Of a stretch of 64,000 bases of DNA, positions 19,034 through 27,226 are shown piece by piece. The notes under the pieces are model-generated. The model ran no database searches. It was not told the DNA's origin and was given only the letters and a program-made list of their open reading frames with translations. Made by a program: the position numbers and the translations under genes. Position 1 is the stretch's first letter. Each line of letters begins with the position of its first letter. Source of the DNA: Bacteroidota bacterium (lineage in GTDB: Bacteria > Bacteroidota > Bacteroidia > AKYH767-A > 2013-40CM-41-45); contig JADKIH010000009.1 of the NCBI GenBank assembly GCA_016721305.1, positions 79,768 to 143,767 on the forward strand, in the 5' to 3' direction.

Positions 19034-19839
19034 ATCTGACGGCTCTTCAATCGCTGTGCGCCGAAGTTTGCAAGCTCACTGCCGAAACCGGCAAATTTAT
19101 TCTGGAAGAACGAAAGAAATTTCAATCCTCATCGATCGAAAAAAAAGGCCACAACGATTTAGTGTCGTATGTCGATAAAACATCGGAGCAACAAATCGTC
19201 AAACGCCTCAAAGAACTTTTGCCCGAAAGTGGATTCATCACCGAAGAAAAAACGGAAAGCAGAAAAGGTGATGTGTACAATTGGATTATCGATCCGCTCG
19301 ACGGAACTACGAACTTCATTCACGGCATCCCTTGCTTCTGCATCAGCATTGCGCTAACGATGAATGATGAATTAGTTCTCGGCGTTGTTCACGAATTAAA
19401 TCTCGACGAATGTTTTTCAGCCGTAAAAGACGGCGGTGCATTTTTAAATGGCAAAGCTATTCACGTTTCACAAATCGATAAGCTTTCCGATTCACTCATC
19501 GCAACCGGCTTTCCCTACCACGACTACGACCGTATGAAACCCTATATGGAAGTATTCGATTGGTGTATGCGCAACACGCACGGTTTACGCCGCCTGGGTT
19601 CAGCCGCTGCCGATCTCGCCTACGTAGCCTGCGGACGCTTTGAATCGTTTTACGAATACGGACTGAACGCCTGGGATGTCGCAGGTGGCGCCATCATTGT
19701 AAAAGAAGCCGGTGGAGTTGTGACTGATTTTTCAGGCGGAAATAATTTTGTGTTTGGGGCGGAGTTGATTGCTTCGAATGCGAAGGTGGCGAAGGAGATG
19801 ACAGACGTAATTCAAACAAAATTTTCTGCAAGCAAATAA
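19030..19839 (+). CDS. Inositol monophosphatase family protein (SuhB-like)
   Basis: Mg2+-dependent phosphatase of 269 aa. Metal-site motifs: TEEK (about 72-75), DPLDGTTNFIHG (Asp88, Asp91) and WDVAGGAIIVKEAGG (Asp216). It is in the same operon as lgt. The family dephosphorylates inositol-1-phosphate or related sugar phosphates, and some members act in rRNA maturation or transcription antitermination. The true substrate cannot be decided from the sequence. It converges with the VOC gene 31 bp away. Confidence 0.92.
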   Translation: MNLTALQSLCAEVCKLTAETGKFILEERKKFQSSSIEKKGHNDLVSYVDKTSEQQIVKRLKELLPESGFITEEKTESRKGDVYNWIIDPLDGTTNFIHGIPCFCISIALTMNDELVLGVVHELNLDECFSAVKDGGAFLNGKAIHVSQIDKLSDSLIATGFPYHDYDRMKPYMEVFDWCMRNTHGLRRLGSAAADLAYVACGRFESFYEYGLNAWDVAGGAIIVKEAGGVVTDFSGGNNFVFGAELIASNAKVAKEMTDVIQTKFSASK

Positions 19840-19870
19840 ATGCTTCATCAATCTCTCGAAGTAATCTCGA

Positions 19871-20269
19871 TTAACTGATTTTTGACGGCTCTATCAAGTC
19901 AAATAAGTTGCCATACAAATCAGAGAACACCGCAACTGTCCCCCACTCCTCTACCACCGGTTCACGCACAAAAATAACTCCCTTCGATTTCATCGCAGCA
20001 TAGTCGCGCATCAAATCGTCGGTGTGCATAAAGATAAAAACTCTGCCGCCTGCTTGATTGCCGATGCTTTGCTCCTGCTTTTCGCCGGAAGCTTGCGCCA
20101 GGAGTAATGAAAATTGCGGATCGCCTTTGGGTGCAACACGAACCCAGCGTTTGGTTTCGCTCATTACTTTGTCTTCGAGCAAAACAAAGCCGAGCTTATC
20201 TGTATAAAATGAAATGGCTTCGTCGTAGTTTTTTACGACAATGGCAATTTGAACAATCTTCTGTGTCAT
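19871..20269 (-). CDS. VOC family protein (glyoxalase/bleomycin-resistance fold)
   Basis: A 132-aa single-domain protein of two beta-alpha-beta-beta-beta modules: IAIVVKNYDEAISFYTDKLGFVL in the first and GGRVFIFMHTDDLMRDYAAMKSKGV in the second. A final FSDLYGNLFDLIEP carries the usual metal-ligand Glu. The sequence is typical of uncharacterised glyoxalase-like proteins. It is last in a minus-strand trio, its start overlapping the GNAT stop by 4 bp. Confidence 0.88.
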   Translation of the reverse strand: MTQKIVQIAIVVKNYDEAISFYTDKLGFVLLEDKVMSETKRWVRVAPKGDPQFSLLLAQASGEKQEQSIGNQAGGRVFIFMHTDDLMRDYAAMKSKGVIFVREPVVEEWGTVAVFSDLYGNLFDLIEPSKIS

Positions 20270-20781
20270 GATTTTTTTTCGAGCGAGAATAATAAAACTT
20301 CCTTTTGATCGCCGGGGATAAGCATTTGCTTTTCGAGGCGCATTCCTAGTTTTTCGAGCAAGCTGATTGAGCGTTCATTCTCCGGATCGGTAATGGCATC
20401 GATGCGATTTAATCCGTGAGTGGAAAAGCCTTCTTGTAAAATTGCCTTAGCGGCTTCAAGTGCATATCCGCTTCCTCCGAATTCCGGAAGAAAAGCGAAA
20501 CCGATATCGGTATGTTCAAGAACATCGCGTTTGATCAGGCCACACATTCCGATGAGCTTTCGGCTTGATTTTAACTCGACACCGGATAAGCCGTAGCCGA
20601 ATTTGGAATAGCTCATAAACGGTCCTTTCTGCAGATATGAAACCGCATCACGATTGGTGTGAATGTAGCGATCGCCAATAAATTTCAACCAGCCAGGTGT
20701 GTTGCATATACTCACCACGAATTCGGCATCGCTTTCTAAAAAGTGCCGGATAAAAAGTCGTGGTGTTTCGAGTTTGATCAT
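20266..20781 (-). CDS. GNAT family N-acetyltransferase (RimJ/RimL type)
   Basis: The first Met compatible with the family is at 20781 (MIKLETPRLFIRHF), which overlaps the upstream stop as ATGA and gives 171 aa; a longer frame to 20823 adds residues without family character. The acetyl-CoA-binding core is visible at EFGGSGYALEAAKAIL, followed by RIDAITDPENERSISLLEKLGM, typical of the Acetyltransf_3 group that modifies ribosomal proteins or small amines. The substrate is unknown. Confidence 0.88.
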   Translation of the reverse strand: MIKLETPRLFIRHFLESDAEFVVSICNTPGWLKFIGDRYIHTNRDAVSYLQKGPFMSYSKFGYGLSGVELKSSRKLIGMCGLIKRDVLEHTDIGFAFLPEFGGSGYALEAAKAILQEGFSTHGLNRIDAITDPENERSISLLEKLGMRLEKQMLIPGDQKEVLLFSLEKKS

Positions 20782-21188
20782 TTCCAGAGCATACAAGGAA
20801 TCGGTAGCAGGTATTGTGAACAAACAGGTTTACCTTTAAACTTCGCAGGCTTCCATCCTTTCATGCGCATGATTGCCCCGCGTAATTTATTCTTGCATTC
20901 GTCGGATGCTTTCAAGCGCGGGAAATCAACGCTCACTACCTGTCCTACTTTATTAATCGTAAGTGTGATATAAACAGAAGTGATAATCGCCTTTTCATTC
21001 TTCATACAATCCGAAACCACGGGCACGATTCGCTGTCCGATATAATCGAACAATCCCGTCTCCCCATCCTCATAAGCCGGCATCGTATCCGGTTCCGCAC
21101 ATATCTTATCACACGGCTCCACAGCATTCTGTGCCTTCAGCTGAAATGAAACAATAAAGATCAGGAATAGGGTCGCAAGTACTTTCAT
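20778..21188 (-). CDS. Periplasmic TonB C-terminal-like domain protein
   Basis: Signal peptide MKVLATLFLIFIVSFQLKA, then a mature domain of about 115 residues. VYITLTINKVGQVVSVDFPR and MRMKGWKPAKFKGKPVCSQYLLP match the layout of the TonB C-terminal domain (V-x-x-x-I-x-x-x-G-x-V ... W-x-P-A-x-x-x-G-x-P-V). There is no N-terminal TM anchor or proline-rich linker, so it is a stand-alone periplasmic version and not an energy transducer. Two cysteine pairs could form disulfides. It is first gene of the trio, with ATGA overlap to the GNAT gene. Confidence 0.75.
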   Translation of the reverse strand: MKVLATLFLIFIVSFQLKAQNAVEPCDKICAEPDTMPAYEDGETGLFDYIGQRIVPVVSDCMKNEKAIITSVYITLTINKVGQVVSVDFPRLKASDECKNKLRGAIMRMKGWKPAKFKGKPVCSQYLLPIPCMLWK

Positions 21189-21223
21189 GGATTCTCTTCT
21201 GTTATTCGGGGGAAAGTTAGTAA

Positions 21224-21500
21224 TTAGTGGGGTTTATGGGTGGTGGTGGGGAAACTTTTTGCCGGTAGTAAGTAGTAAGTTGTAAGTAGTAAGTTGACTT
21301 ATAATTAGGCATTGGCTTGGCTTTGGATTGGGGATTATGCGTTTTTTTAACAAATTGATGGCTTTTTTTTACCGATAAGGAAAATTCCAGAATAAGCCCA
21401 AACAGCAAGTCAACTTACTACTTACTACTTACTACTTACAACTTACTACTTACTACTTACTACTTACTACTTACTACTTACTACTTACAACTTTCTACTT
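21224..21500. repeat. Facing TAAGTAG / CTTACTA heptamer arms
   Basis: The left arm (about 21262-21300) is TAAGTAG heptamers ending TTGACTT. The right arm (21412-21500) is AAGTCAACTTACTAC followed by about 11 heptamers. The arms are inverted relative to each other and separated by about 110 bp of AT-rich DNA. The gap contains no gene. Confidence 0.85.
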
Positions 21501-21505
21501 ACAAA

Positions 21506-22113
21506 TCAGAACTGTATCGACCCCGTCTCAATCTGATGCACGATATTCTCAATAGCTTTATCCTTACCCTGCGGATCGTATTCGTCTTTGAGATCGTGGC
21601 CGAAGAGTTTGGCGAGGCCTTGGGCGAAGAAGGCGTTGAATGAGCCTTTCAGTTGTTTGATGAGCTCGTATGAGGTGTGGCCGGTTTCACGGTCTATGAG
21701 CTTGATGAGGACGTTGCCTTGATTTATACTGAGCTTCTTAATCGTTTCTTCGAAATCCTTTCTTACCTGCTCTTCTACTGCTTTGCGGTAACGGCGTTTT
21801 TCCCTGTCCGACGACATCGTTGCCATTCGTGCATTCATTTCATTAAGCTTAACGGCTGCCAGTCGCGCGTAGGATAGACTTTAATTACGTTGAATCGCAA
21901 ACGGTAATACTCCTGCAGATTTTTGATGTAGTCGGGACTGGTTTCCTCAATCTTTACTTCAGGAAGATTGATGACAGGAATGGTATCGTCTTTCTCGATA
22001 ATGTACGGAACACGGTAACCATTGGCCACTTTCACAGGTGCCTGAGCGGAAACCCGGAGAGATGACATTGAAATCAGAAGAAAAAATAAAAATAGACTGG
22101 TGGTGATTTTCAT
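21506..22113 (-). CDS. DUF4294 family protein, frameshifted
   Basis: Signal peptide MKITTSLFLFFLLISMSSLRVSA, then RVPYIIEKDDTIPVINLPEVKI, the hallmark start of DUF4294. The frame breaks near 21872: one extra base gives VIKVYPYARLAAVKLNEMNARM, joining the 110-residue remainder (EKRRYRKAVEEQVRKDFEETIKKLSINQG, LIKLIDRETGHTSYELIKQLKG, DEYDPQGKD). The reconstructed protein has about 200 aa, normal for the family. It is confined to Bacteroidota and its function is unknown. Confidence 0.85.
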
Positions 22114-22180
22114 GTTCGAATGAACGGTAGAATTTTCGTCTCTTTGGGTAAAGACGTCGCTCTCCTTTCAAATAATATGC

Positions 22181-23674
22181 CTAGTTTCTTAAGCCGCCAC
22201 GATTCGTTTTCCAGTTCGAAACAGCCGTTTGCCCACCTGTAGTCGAACTTGCTTCTACTCCGCCGTACTGAAGCTGATGTACAGCTAATAATGCCGCAAT
22301 CTGCTTTTCATCAGCAGGACGTGAATGATCCATTCCCGGAGTGAAATATTTTTTGACAAAGTTTGTATCGAAATGACCTGTTACAAATGCTTCGTGATTC
22401 ATTACGAAATGACAGAAGCTTAATGTAGTTGAAACTCCGCTGATATGATAATCTTCAATCGCACGTTTCATTCGCTCGATTGCTTCTGTACGATCTTTTC
22501 CGTACACGATCAGTTTGGCAATCATCGGATCGTAGTAAATCGGAATCGCCATTCCTTCTTCGAAAGCATCGTCGACACGAACACCGGGGCCTTGCGGAAT
22601 TTTATAAGAATGCAAAGTTCCGATATCAGGAAGGAAATTGTTTTCCGGATCTTCAGCACACACACGAATCTCGATGGAGTGTCCGGTGATTTTCATATCT
22701 TCTTGCGTGAACGATAGCTTCTCGCCTCTCGCCACTTTGATTTGCTCTTTTACTAAATCGAGACCGGTTATGTATTCTGTAACCGGATGCTCAACCTGCA
22801 AACGAGTATTCATTTCGAGGAAATAGAAATTCATATTTTCATCGAGCAGAAATTCTACTGTTCCGGCGCCTACATAATTACATGCCTTTGCTACTTCTAT
22901 TGCACAGCGTCCCATTTCTTTGCGAATTTCTTCCGTAAGAACTGACGACGGTGCTTCTTCCACTAATTTCTGGTGACGACGCTGAATACTGCATTCACGT
23001 TCGAAGAGATAAACAACGTTGCCGTGTGTATCGCCTAATACCTGAATTTCTATATGTCGTGGTGATGTTACATATCTTTCAATGAAAACCGCGCCATCGC
23101 CGAATGAAGACACCGCTTCACTCACAGCCAGTTTCATTTGCTCTTCGAATTCGTCGAGATTAGAAACCGTACGCATTCCTTTACCGCCACCGCCGGCAGA
23201 AGCTTTGATCAAAATTGGGAAACCGATTTTCTCAGCTAGCTTTTTTGCTTCACCAACATCTTCAATAGCCTTAGCTGTTCCCGGTACGAGCGGAATATGA
23301 TGCTTCTCTGCTGTTGCTTTCGCAGCCAGCTTACTTCCCATCATTCGCATTGAATCTCCTGTAGGTCCAACGAAAATCAATCCTGAACGTTTTACTAAAT
23401 CAGCGAAGTCGGCATTCTCCGAAAGAAATCCGTAACCCGGATGAATAGCATCTGCTCCCGTATCTTTTGCTGCCTGAATTATTTTATCCATCACCAAATA
23501 ACTCTGCGATGAAGGCGGCGGACCAATACACACAGCTTCATCCGCATACCGAACATGCAACGCATTCCGATCCGCTTCCGAATAAACAGCAACAGTTTTG
23601 ATACCCATTTCACGGGCCGAACGCATCACCCGAATAGCTATTTCACCACGATTGGCGATGAGGAGTTTCTTCAT
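22181..23674 (-). CDS. accC: Acetyl-CoA carboxylase biotin carboxylase subunit AccC
   Basis: ATP-grasp enzyme that carboxylates biotin on its carrier protein, the first half-reaction of acyl-CoA carboxylases. I use ATG 23674 (MKKLLIANRGEIA); a TTG nine bases upstream is less likely. Motifs: HPGYGFLSEN, KASAGGGGKGMR (ATP loop), ECSIQRRHQKL and FLEMNTRLQVEHPVTE (catalytic Glu/Arg). At about 497 aa it is normal, with a short C-terminal extension. No accB or carboxyltransferase gene is adjacent, so it may serve acetyl- or propionyl-CoA carboxylase. Confidence 0.93.
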   Translation of the reverse strand: MKKLLIANRGEIAIRVMRSAREMGIKTVAVYSEADRNALHVRYADEAVCIGPPPSSQSYLVMDKIIQAAKDTGADAIHPGYGFLSENADFADLVKRSGLIFVGPTGDSMRMMGSKLAAKATAEKHHIPLVPGTAKAIEDVGEAKKLAEKIGFPILIKASAGGGGKGMRTVSNLDEFEEQMKLAVSEAVSSFGDGAVFIERYVTSPRHIEIQVLGDTHGNVVYLFERECSIQRRHQKLVEEAPSSVLTEEIRKEMGRCAIEVAKACNYVGAGTVEFLLDENMNFYFLEMNTRLQVEHPVTEYITGLDLVKEQIKVARGEKLSFTQEDMKITGHSIEIRVCAEDPENNFLPDIGTLHSYKIPQGPGVRVDDAFEEGMAIPIYYDPMIAKLIVYGKDRTEAIERMKRAIEDYHISGVSTTLSFCHFVMNHEAFVTGHFDTNFVKKYFTPGMDHSRPADEKQIAALLAVHQLQYGGVEASSTTGGQTAVSNWKTNRGGLRN

Positions 23675-23680
23675 AGGGAG

Positions 23681-23688
23681 CAAATGTA
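23681..23688 (-). promoter_or_regulatory. Putative accC -7 box directly before the start codon
   Basis: On the minus strand TACATTTG is a perfect TAnnTTTG match, followed by six bases and the ATG of accC. Transcription would start at or next to the start codon. No good -33 box is visible because a heptamer array begins just upstream. Confidence 0.5.
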
Positions 23689-23694
23689 GGATTT

Positions 23695-24061
23695 TTATAG
23701 TAAGTAGTAAGTTGTAAGTTGTAAGTTGACTTGCACTTAAGGAAATGGGTAAGTTGTAAGTAGTAAGTAGTAATTTGACCGGGAGTTGGGAGAAGCTTAA
23801 GGTAATTTTTTAGCTCCACTTCGTACTTTAAACCGTCTGATGGCTGAGAAAAGTGATTTTTAAAAGAAAATCATGGATTTATAGCCCAATAAAAGCGTAT
23901 GCTATGCTCGCCTTATGGATATCCCCCTAATTGCAAGTCAGATTACTACTTACAACTTACTATTTATAAATCGCTCCAAGTATAGGTCAACTTAGTACTT
24001 ACAACTTACTATTTATAAATCGCTCCAAGTATAGGTCAACTTACTACTTACAACTTACTAC
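23695..24061. repeat. Facing heptamer arms with a 49-bp tandem duplication
   Basis: TAAGTAG/TAAGTTG arms with TTGACTT lie at 23700-23780. The right side carries CTTACTA arms at 23942-24065. Inside the right arm a 49-bp unit (23947-23995) is repeated almost exactly at 23996-24044; 49 is seven heptamers. The central 23790-23930 stretch shows no gene. Confidence 0.85.
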
Positions 24062-24949
24062 TTACTTAGCCAGTGTATGATACCCAATCAACCGATAAAC
24101 CAACTTCGCCAAAGTATACTCCGACAAAATTGAACCTTCGATTGGTGCGCACTCAAGTACGTCGAAGCCGATAACATTTCGTTCGGCGAAAACACGACGG
24201 AGGAATTCTAAGGTTTCGTTCCAGAAGAGGCCGTTTGGTTCGGCAGTGCCTACGGCAGGCATGATAGACGGATCGAAACCATCGGCATCGATTGTTAAAT
24301 AAACATCCTGCGGTAACGCAGCAATGGCTTTGTCCATCCACTTCGCGTCTTTACGAATGGCGTGAGCGTAAAAAGTAGTAATGATATCGGACGACTTAAT
24401 CAAATCAGATTCTTCTTTGCATTGTGCACGAATACCGATTTGCACAAGAGGAACTTTCATATCGTGAACACGCTTCATCACCGATGCATGCGAGTAAATA
24501 TTTCCGTGGTAATCCTGACGTAAGTCTGAGTGCGCATCGATTTGCAGTACTCCCAGCTTCGGATATTTACGAAGGTGTGCGCGAACAAATCCGTTCGTCA
24601 CCGTATGCTCTGCTCCAAGAGAAACAACATACTTTCCGTCGGCAATTAGTTTCGATGTTTCCTGATCGATTAACGCCATCGCTGCTTCATCCACGATGTT
24701 CGTGAAATCCATTTCAGGAAGCGTAGCAATACCACCCTTGCGATAACTTTCCTGATCCAATTCCTCATCGTAAAACTCCACAAAGTGCGAAGCACTCACC
24801 ATCGCCGCCGGGCCTTTTGCAGATCCTTCGAGATATGATGATGTGTATTCATAAGGCACTTGCTGAATAACGTATTTTGCTTTTTCGTATGAAGCGAGCT
24901 CGGAATCAGGGAGGGCTAGGAAGGCTTGTTCTGCGGGTAATGCTTTCAT
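24062..24949 (-). CDS. speB: Agmatinase / ureohydrolase family protein
   Basis: Mn2+-dependent ureohydrolase of 295 aa. Metal ligands are conserved: His in LGAEHTVTNG, the DAHSD set in QIDAHSDLRQDYHG, and the paired Asp of LTIDADGFDPSIMPAVGTAEPNGL. The YSHASVMKRV stretch supports agmatinase (agmatine to putrescine plus urea) over arginase, but family members can act on other guanidino compounds, so the exact substrate is inferred. No arginine decarboxylase gene is in the window. It is flanked by heptamer arrays on both sides. Confidence 0.85.
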   Translation of the reverse strand: MKALPAEQAFLALPDSELASYEKAKYVIQQVPYEYTSSYLEGSAKGPAAMVSASHFVEFYDEELDQESYRKGGIATLPEMDFTNIVDEAAMALIDQETSKLIADGKYVVSLGAEHTVTNGFVRAHLRKYPKLGVLQIDAHSDLRQDYHGNIYSHASVMKRVHDMKVPLVQIGIRAQCKEESDLIKSSDIITTFYAHAIRKDAKWMDKAIAALPQDVYLTIDADGFDPSIMPAVGTAEPNGLFWNETLEFLRRVFAERNVIGFDVLECAPIEGSILSEYTLAKLVYRLIGYHTLAK

Positions 24950-24954
24950 TTTTG

Positions 24955-25262
24955 GGGTAAGTAGTAAGTGGTAAGTAGTAAGTTGACTTGGGGTTGGTAA
25001 TTAGAAATTAGTAAGTAGTAAGTAGTAAGTAGTAAGTAGTAAGTAGTAAGTAGTAAGTAGTAAGTAAAGTAGTAAGTAGTAAGTAGTAAGTAGTAAGTTG
25101 ACTTGGAGTTTGGTAAATTGTAAGTAGTAAGTAGTAAGTTGACTTGGGGTTAAGCTCTTTTGCTCTTCCTGGATTTACTGTAAATCAAAAGTCGTAAGTG
25201 GTTTGTGATTTTAGCACGACGGCTAAGCATCAAGAACTACTTACGACTTACAACTTACTAAT
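24955..25262. repeat. Long TAAGTAG heptamer array with facing arm
   Basis: The largest array in the window. TAAGTAG copies run from 24958 to about 25145 in three blocks, each closing with TTGACTTGG; one block has about nine near-perfect heptamers, then a TAAAG slip, then more. After about 90 bp, CTACTTACGACTTACAACTTACTAATTACC (about 25238-25266) faces it in the opposite orientation. It fills the gap between sucC and the agmatinase gene. Confidence 0.92.
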
Positions 25263-25265
25263 TAC

Positions 25266-26459
25266 CTATTTCTTCAAAACAGTGTTAACCAAATCCGCAG
25301 CTTCCTTCAACTGAATTGCAGAGAAAACTTTAAGGCCGCTGTCGTCGATGATTTTCTTGGCTTCGACGGCGTTTGTGCCTTGTAAGCGGACGATAATTGG
25401 AACCGGGATAGAACCGATGTTTTTGTATGCATCAACGATACCTTGTGCAACGCGGTCGCAACGAACGATACCTCCGAAGATGTTTACGAGGATCGCTTTT
25501 ACGTTTGGATCTTTCAGGATGATACGGAAAGCTTGTTCAACACGAGCTGCGTTAGCTGTACCTCCTACGTCGAGGAAGTTGGCAGGATCTCCACCGGCTA
25601 ATTTGATGATGTCCATCGTTGCCATAGCAAGACCGGCACCGTTAACCATGCAACCAACGTTACCGTCGAGTTTTACATAGTTCAGATTGTGCTCGCCTGC
25701 TTCTACTTCGGTAGCATCTTCTTCAGAAGTATCGCGCATCGCTAAGTAATCAGGGTGACGGAACAAACCGTTTTCATCGAAACTTACTTTTGCGTCAACG
25801 GCAATGATTTTATCGTCAGATGTTTTTAAAACCGGATTGATTTCGAAAAGAGAAGCATCGATTGAATCGTACGCTTTGTAAAGCGAAGCAATGAATTTTG
25901 TCATTTGCTTGAAAGCCTCACCTGATAAGCCGAGGTTGAACGCAATCTTACGAGTCTGGAAGCCTTGAAGACCAACCGACGGATCGATTTCTTCTTTGAA
26001 AATTAAATGAGGAGTTTTTTCAGCAACGGCTTCGATGTCCATTCCGCCTTCGGTAGAATACATGATGATATTGCGACCCGTTTGACGGTTCATCAATACA
26101 CTCATGTAAAATTCTTTCGTCGGAGATGCGCCAGGATAATATACATCCTGAGCAATCAAAACCTTACTAACCTTTTTCCCTTGCGGACCTGTCTGGTGCG
26201 TAACCAAATTCATTCCGATAATATCTGTAGCACGAGCTTTTACCTCGTCGAGATTTTTAGCAAGCTTCACTCCACCGCCTTTACCACGGCCACCGGCGTG
26301 AATCTGAGCTTTCACAACCCACCAGTTCGTTCCTGTTTGTTTTGTTAATTCCTGAGCTGCTTCTACAGCCTTTTCAGGAGTGTCGGCAACGATGCCTTCC
26401 TGGATACCTACTCCAAATGATTTGAGTATCGACTTTCCCTGGTATTCGTGAATATTCAT
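25266..26459 (-). CDS. sucC: ADP-forming succinate-CoA ligase subunit beta SucC
   Basis: TCA-cycle enzyme that interconverts succinyl-CoA and succinate with formation of ATP or GTP. The 397-aa protein has an N-terminal ATP-grasp domain (MNIHEYQGKSILKSFGV, KAQIHAGGRGKGGGVKLA) and a C-terminal CoA-ligase domain with FLDVGGTANAARVEQAFRI, NIFGGIVRCDRVAQGI and IVRLQGTN. The partner sucD is not adjacent. A TACTTTTG box on the minus strand at about 26490-26497 is a perfect -7 match. Confidence 0.96.
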   Translation of the reverse strand: MNIHEYQGKSILKSFGVGIQEGIVADTPEKAVEAAQELTKQTGTNWWVVKAQIHAGGRGKGGGVKLAKNLDEVKARATDIIGMNLVTHQTGPQGKKVSKVLIAQDVYYPGASPTKEFYMSVLMNRQTGRNIIMYSTEGGMDIEAVAEKTPHLIFKEEIDPSVGLQGFQTRKIAFNLGLSGEAFKQMTKFIASLYKAYDSIDASLFEINPVLKTSDDKIIAVDAKVSFDENGLFRHPDYLAMRDTSEEDATEVEAGEHNLNYVKLDGNVGCMVNGAGLAMATMDIIKLAGGDPANFLDVGGTANAARVEQAFRIILKDPNVKAILVNIFGGIVRCDRVAQGIVDAYKNIGSIPVPIIVRLQGTNAVEAKKIIDDSGLKVFSAIQLKEAADLVNTVLKK

Positions 26460-26574
26460 TTTGTCCGGATTATTGATTTTATAATGAGCGCAAAAGTATC
26501 ATTTTTTGTGATTTCGAGAGCTGATTATTTAAGCAAAAAACAGGAAAAAAGTGAACATTTTCAACGTCTCCGAC

Positions 26575-27105
26575 TTACTTGCCTCCCAGATACTTACGCT
26601 TCATTACGCCAATGTGGTGACGCTCATGGACTAACATGAAGTAAATCAATGCTCTCACACTTACCGGGTTCTGATTGGCGATTCCGACCAAATCGAGCTT
26701 TTCGGGGTCCATATTGCCGATGAGGTGAAGGGTCGACTGACGAACGGTGTATAACTCGTCGGCTATGTCGGCCATCGTCCGGCTGTCGTAATTGGCATTG
26801 GCTGCATACTCGTCTTCTTCCATGCCGGGCAACGACTGCTTATCGCCTCGCATAATGGATAAAGCACGGAAATTAAAAATACGTTCCGTATCGATAATAT
26901 GTCCTGCCACTTCGCGAATCGACCATTTTCCCGCTTCATAACGAATCGAGCCCTGTACATCGGACAATGACTTTAAAAACTGGTAAGTCATTTCGCCCTG
27001 AGCTATGAGGCCTTTGTAAATATCGTTTTCGAGAATATAATGGCGGTACGACTCATAGTACTCACTCATCATTCCGACTTCGGGTGGTAAAATAGCTTTA
27101 TGCAT
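26575..27105 (-). CDS. DinB family protein
   Basis: Four-helix-bundle putative metalloenzyme of the DinB/YfiT superfamily. The likely start is ATG 27105 (MHKAILPPEVGMMSEYYESY), giving 176 aa. The three metal-ligand histidines are visible: GHIIDTERIF and HERHHIGVMKRKYL. WSIREVAGHI is the classical family stretch. Many members are thiol-dependent transferases; the substrate is unknown. It is divergent from the DUF5916 gene. Confidence 0.9.
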   Translation of the reverse strand: MHKAILPPEVGMMSEYYESYRHYILENDIYKGLIAQGEMTYQFLKSLSDVQGSIRYEAGKWSIREVAGHIIDTERIFNFRALSIMRGDKQSLPGMEEDEYAANANYDSRTMADIADELYTVRQSTLHLIGNMDPEKLDLVGIANQNPVSVRALIYFMLVHERHHIGVMKRKYLGGK

Positions 27106-27126
27106 GACGTTAATTTGTGTGTTTGC

Positions 27127-27134
27127 CAAAAATA
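27127..27134 (-). promoter_or_regulatory. Putative dinB-family gene -7 box
   Basis: Minus-strand TATTTTTG is a perfect TAnnTTTG match, 21 nt before the chosen start codon and therefore consistent with that start. Confidence 0.45.
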
Positions 27135-27199
27135 CATCATCTTACTATGCAAATGATGTTGTTAACTTTTCATTAACCCGGATTTCCGACTTAGGCAAT

Positions 27200-27207
27200 T
27201 ATGTTTG
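27200..27207 (+). promoter_or_regulatory. Putative DUF5916 gene -7 box
   Basis: TATGTTTG matches TAnnTTTG and lies 19 nt before ATG 27227. This supports starting the gene there instead of at the upstream in-frame ATG at 27104. Confidence 0.45.
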
Positions 27208-27226
27208 TCAGACACACGTCCACTGC

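Noticed and set aside
27104..27226. N-terminal extension of the DUF5916 protein from the upstream ATG at 27104
   Set aside because: The extension is not signal-like and overlaps the divergent dinB promoter and start; ATG 27227 begins a clean signal peptide 19 nt after a TATGTTTG box.
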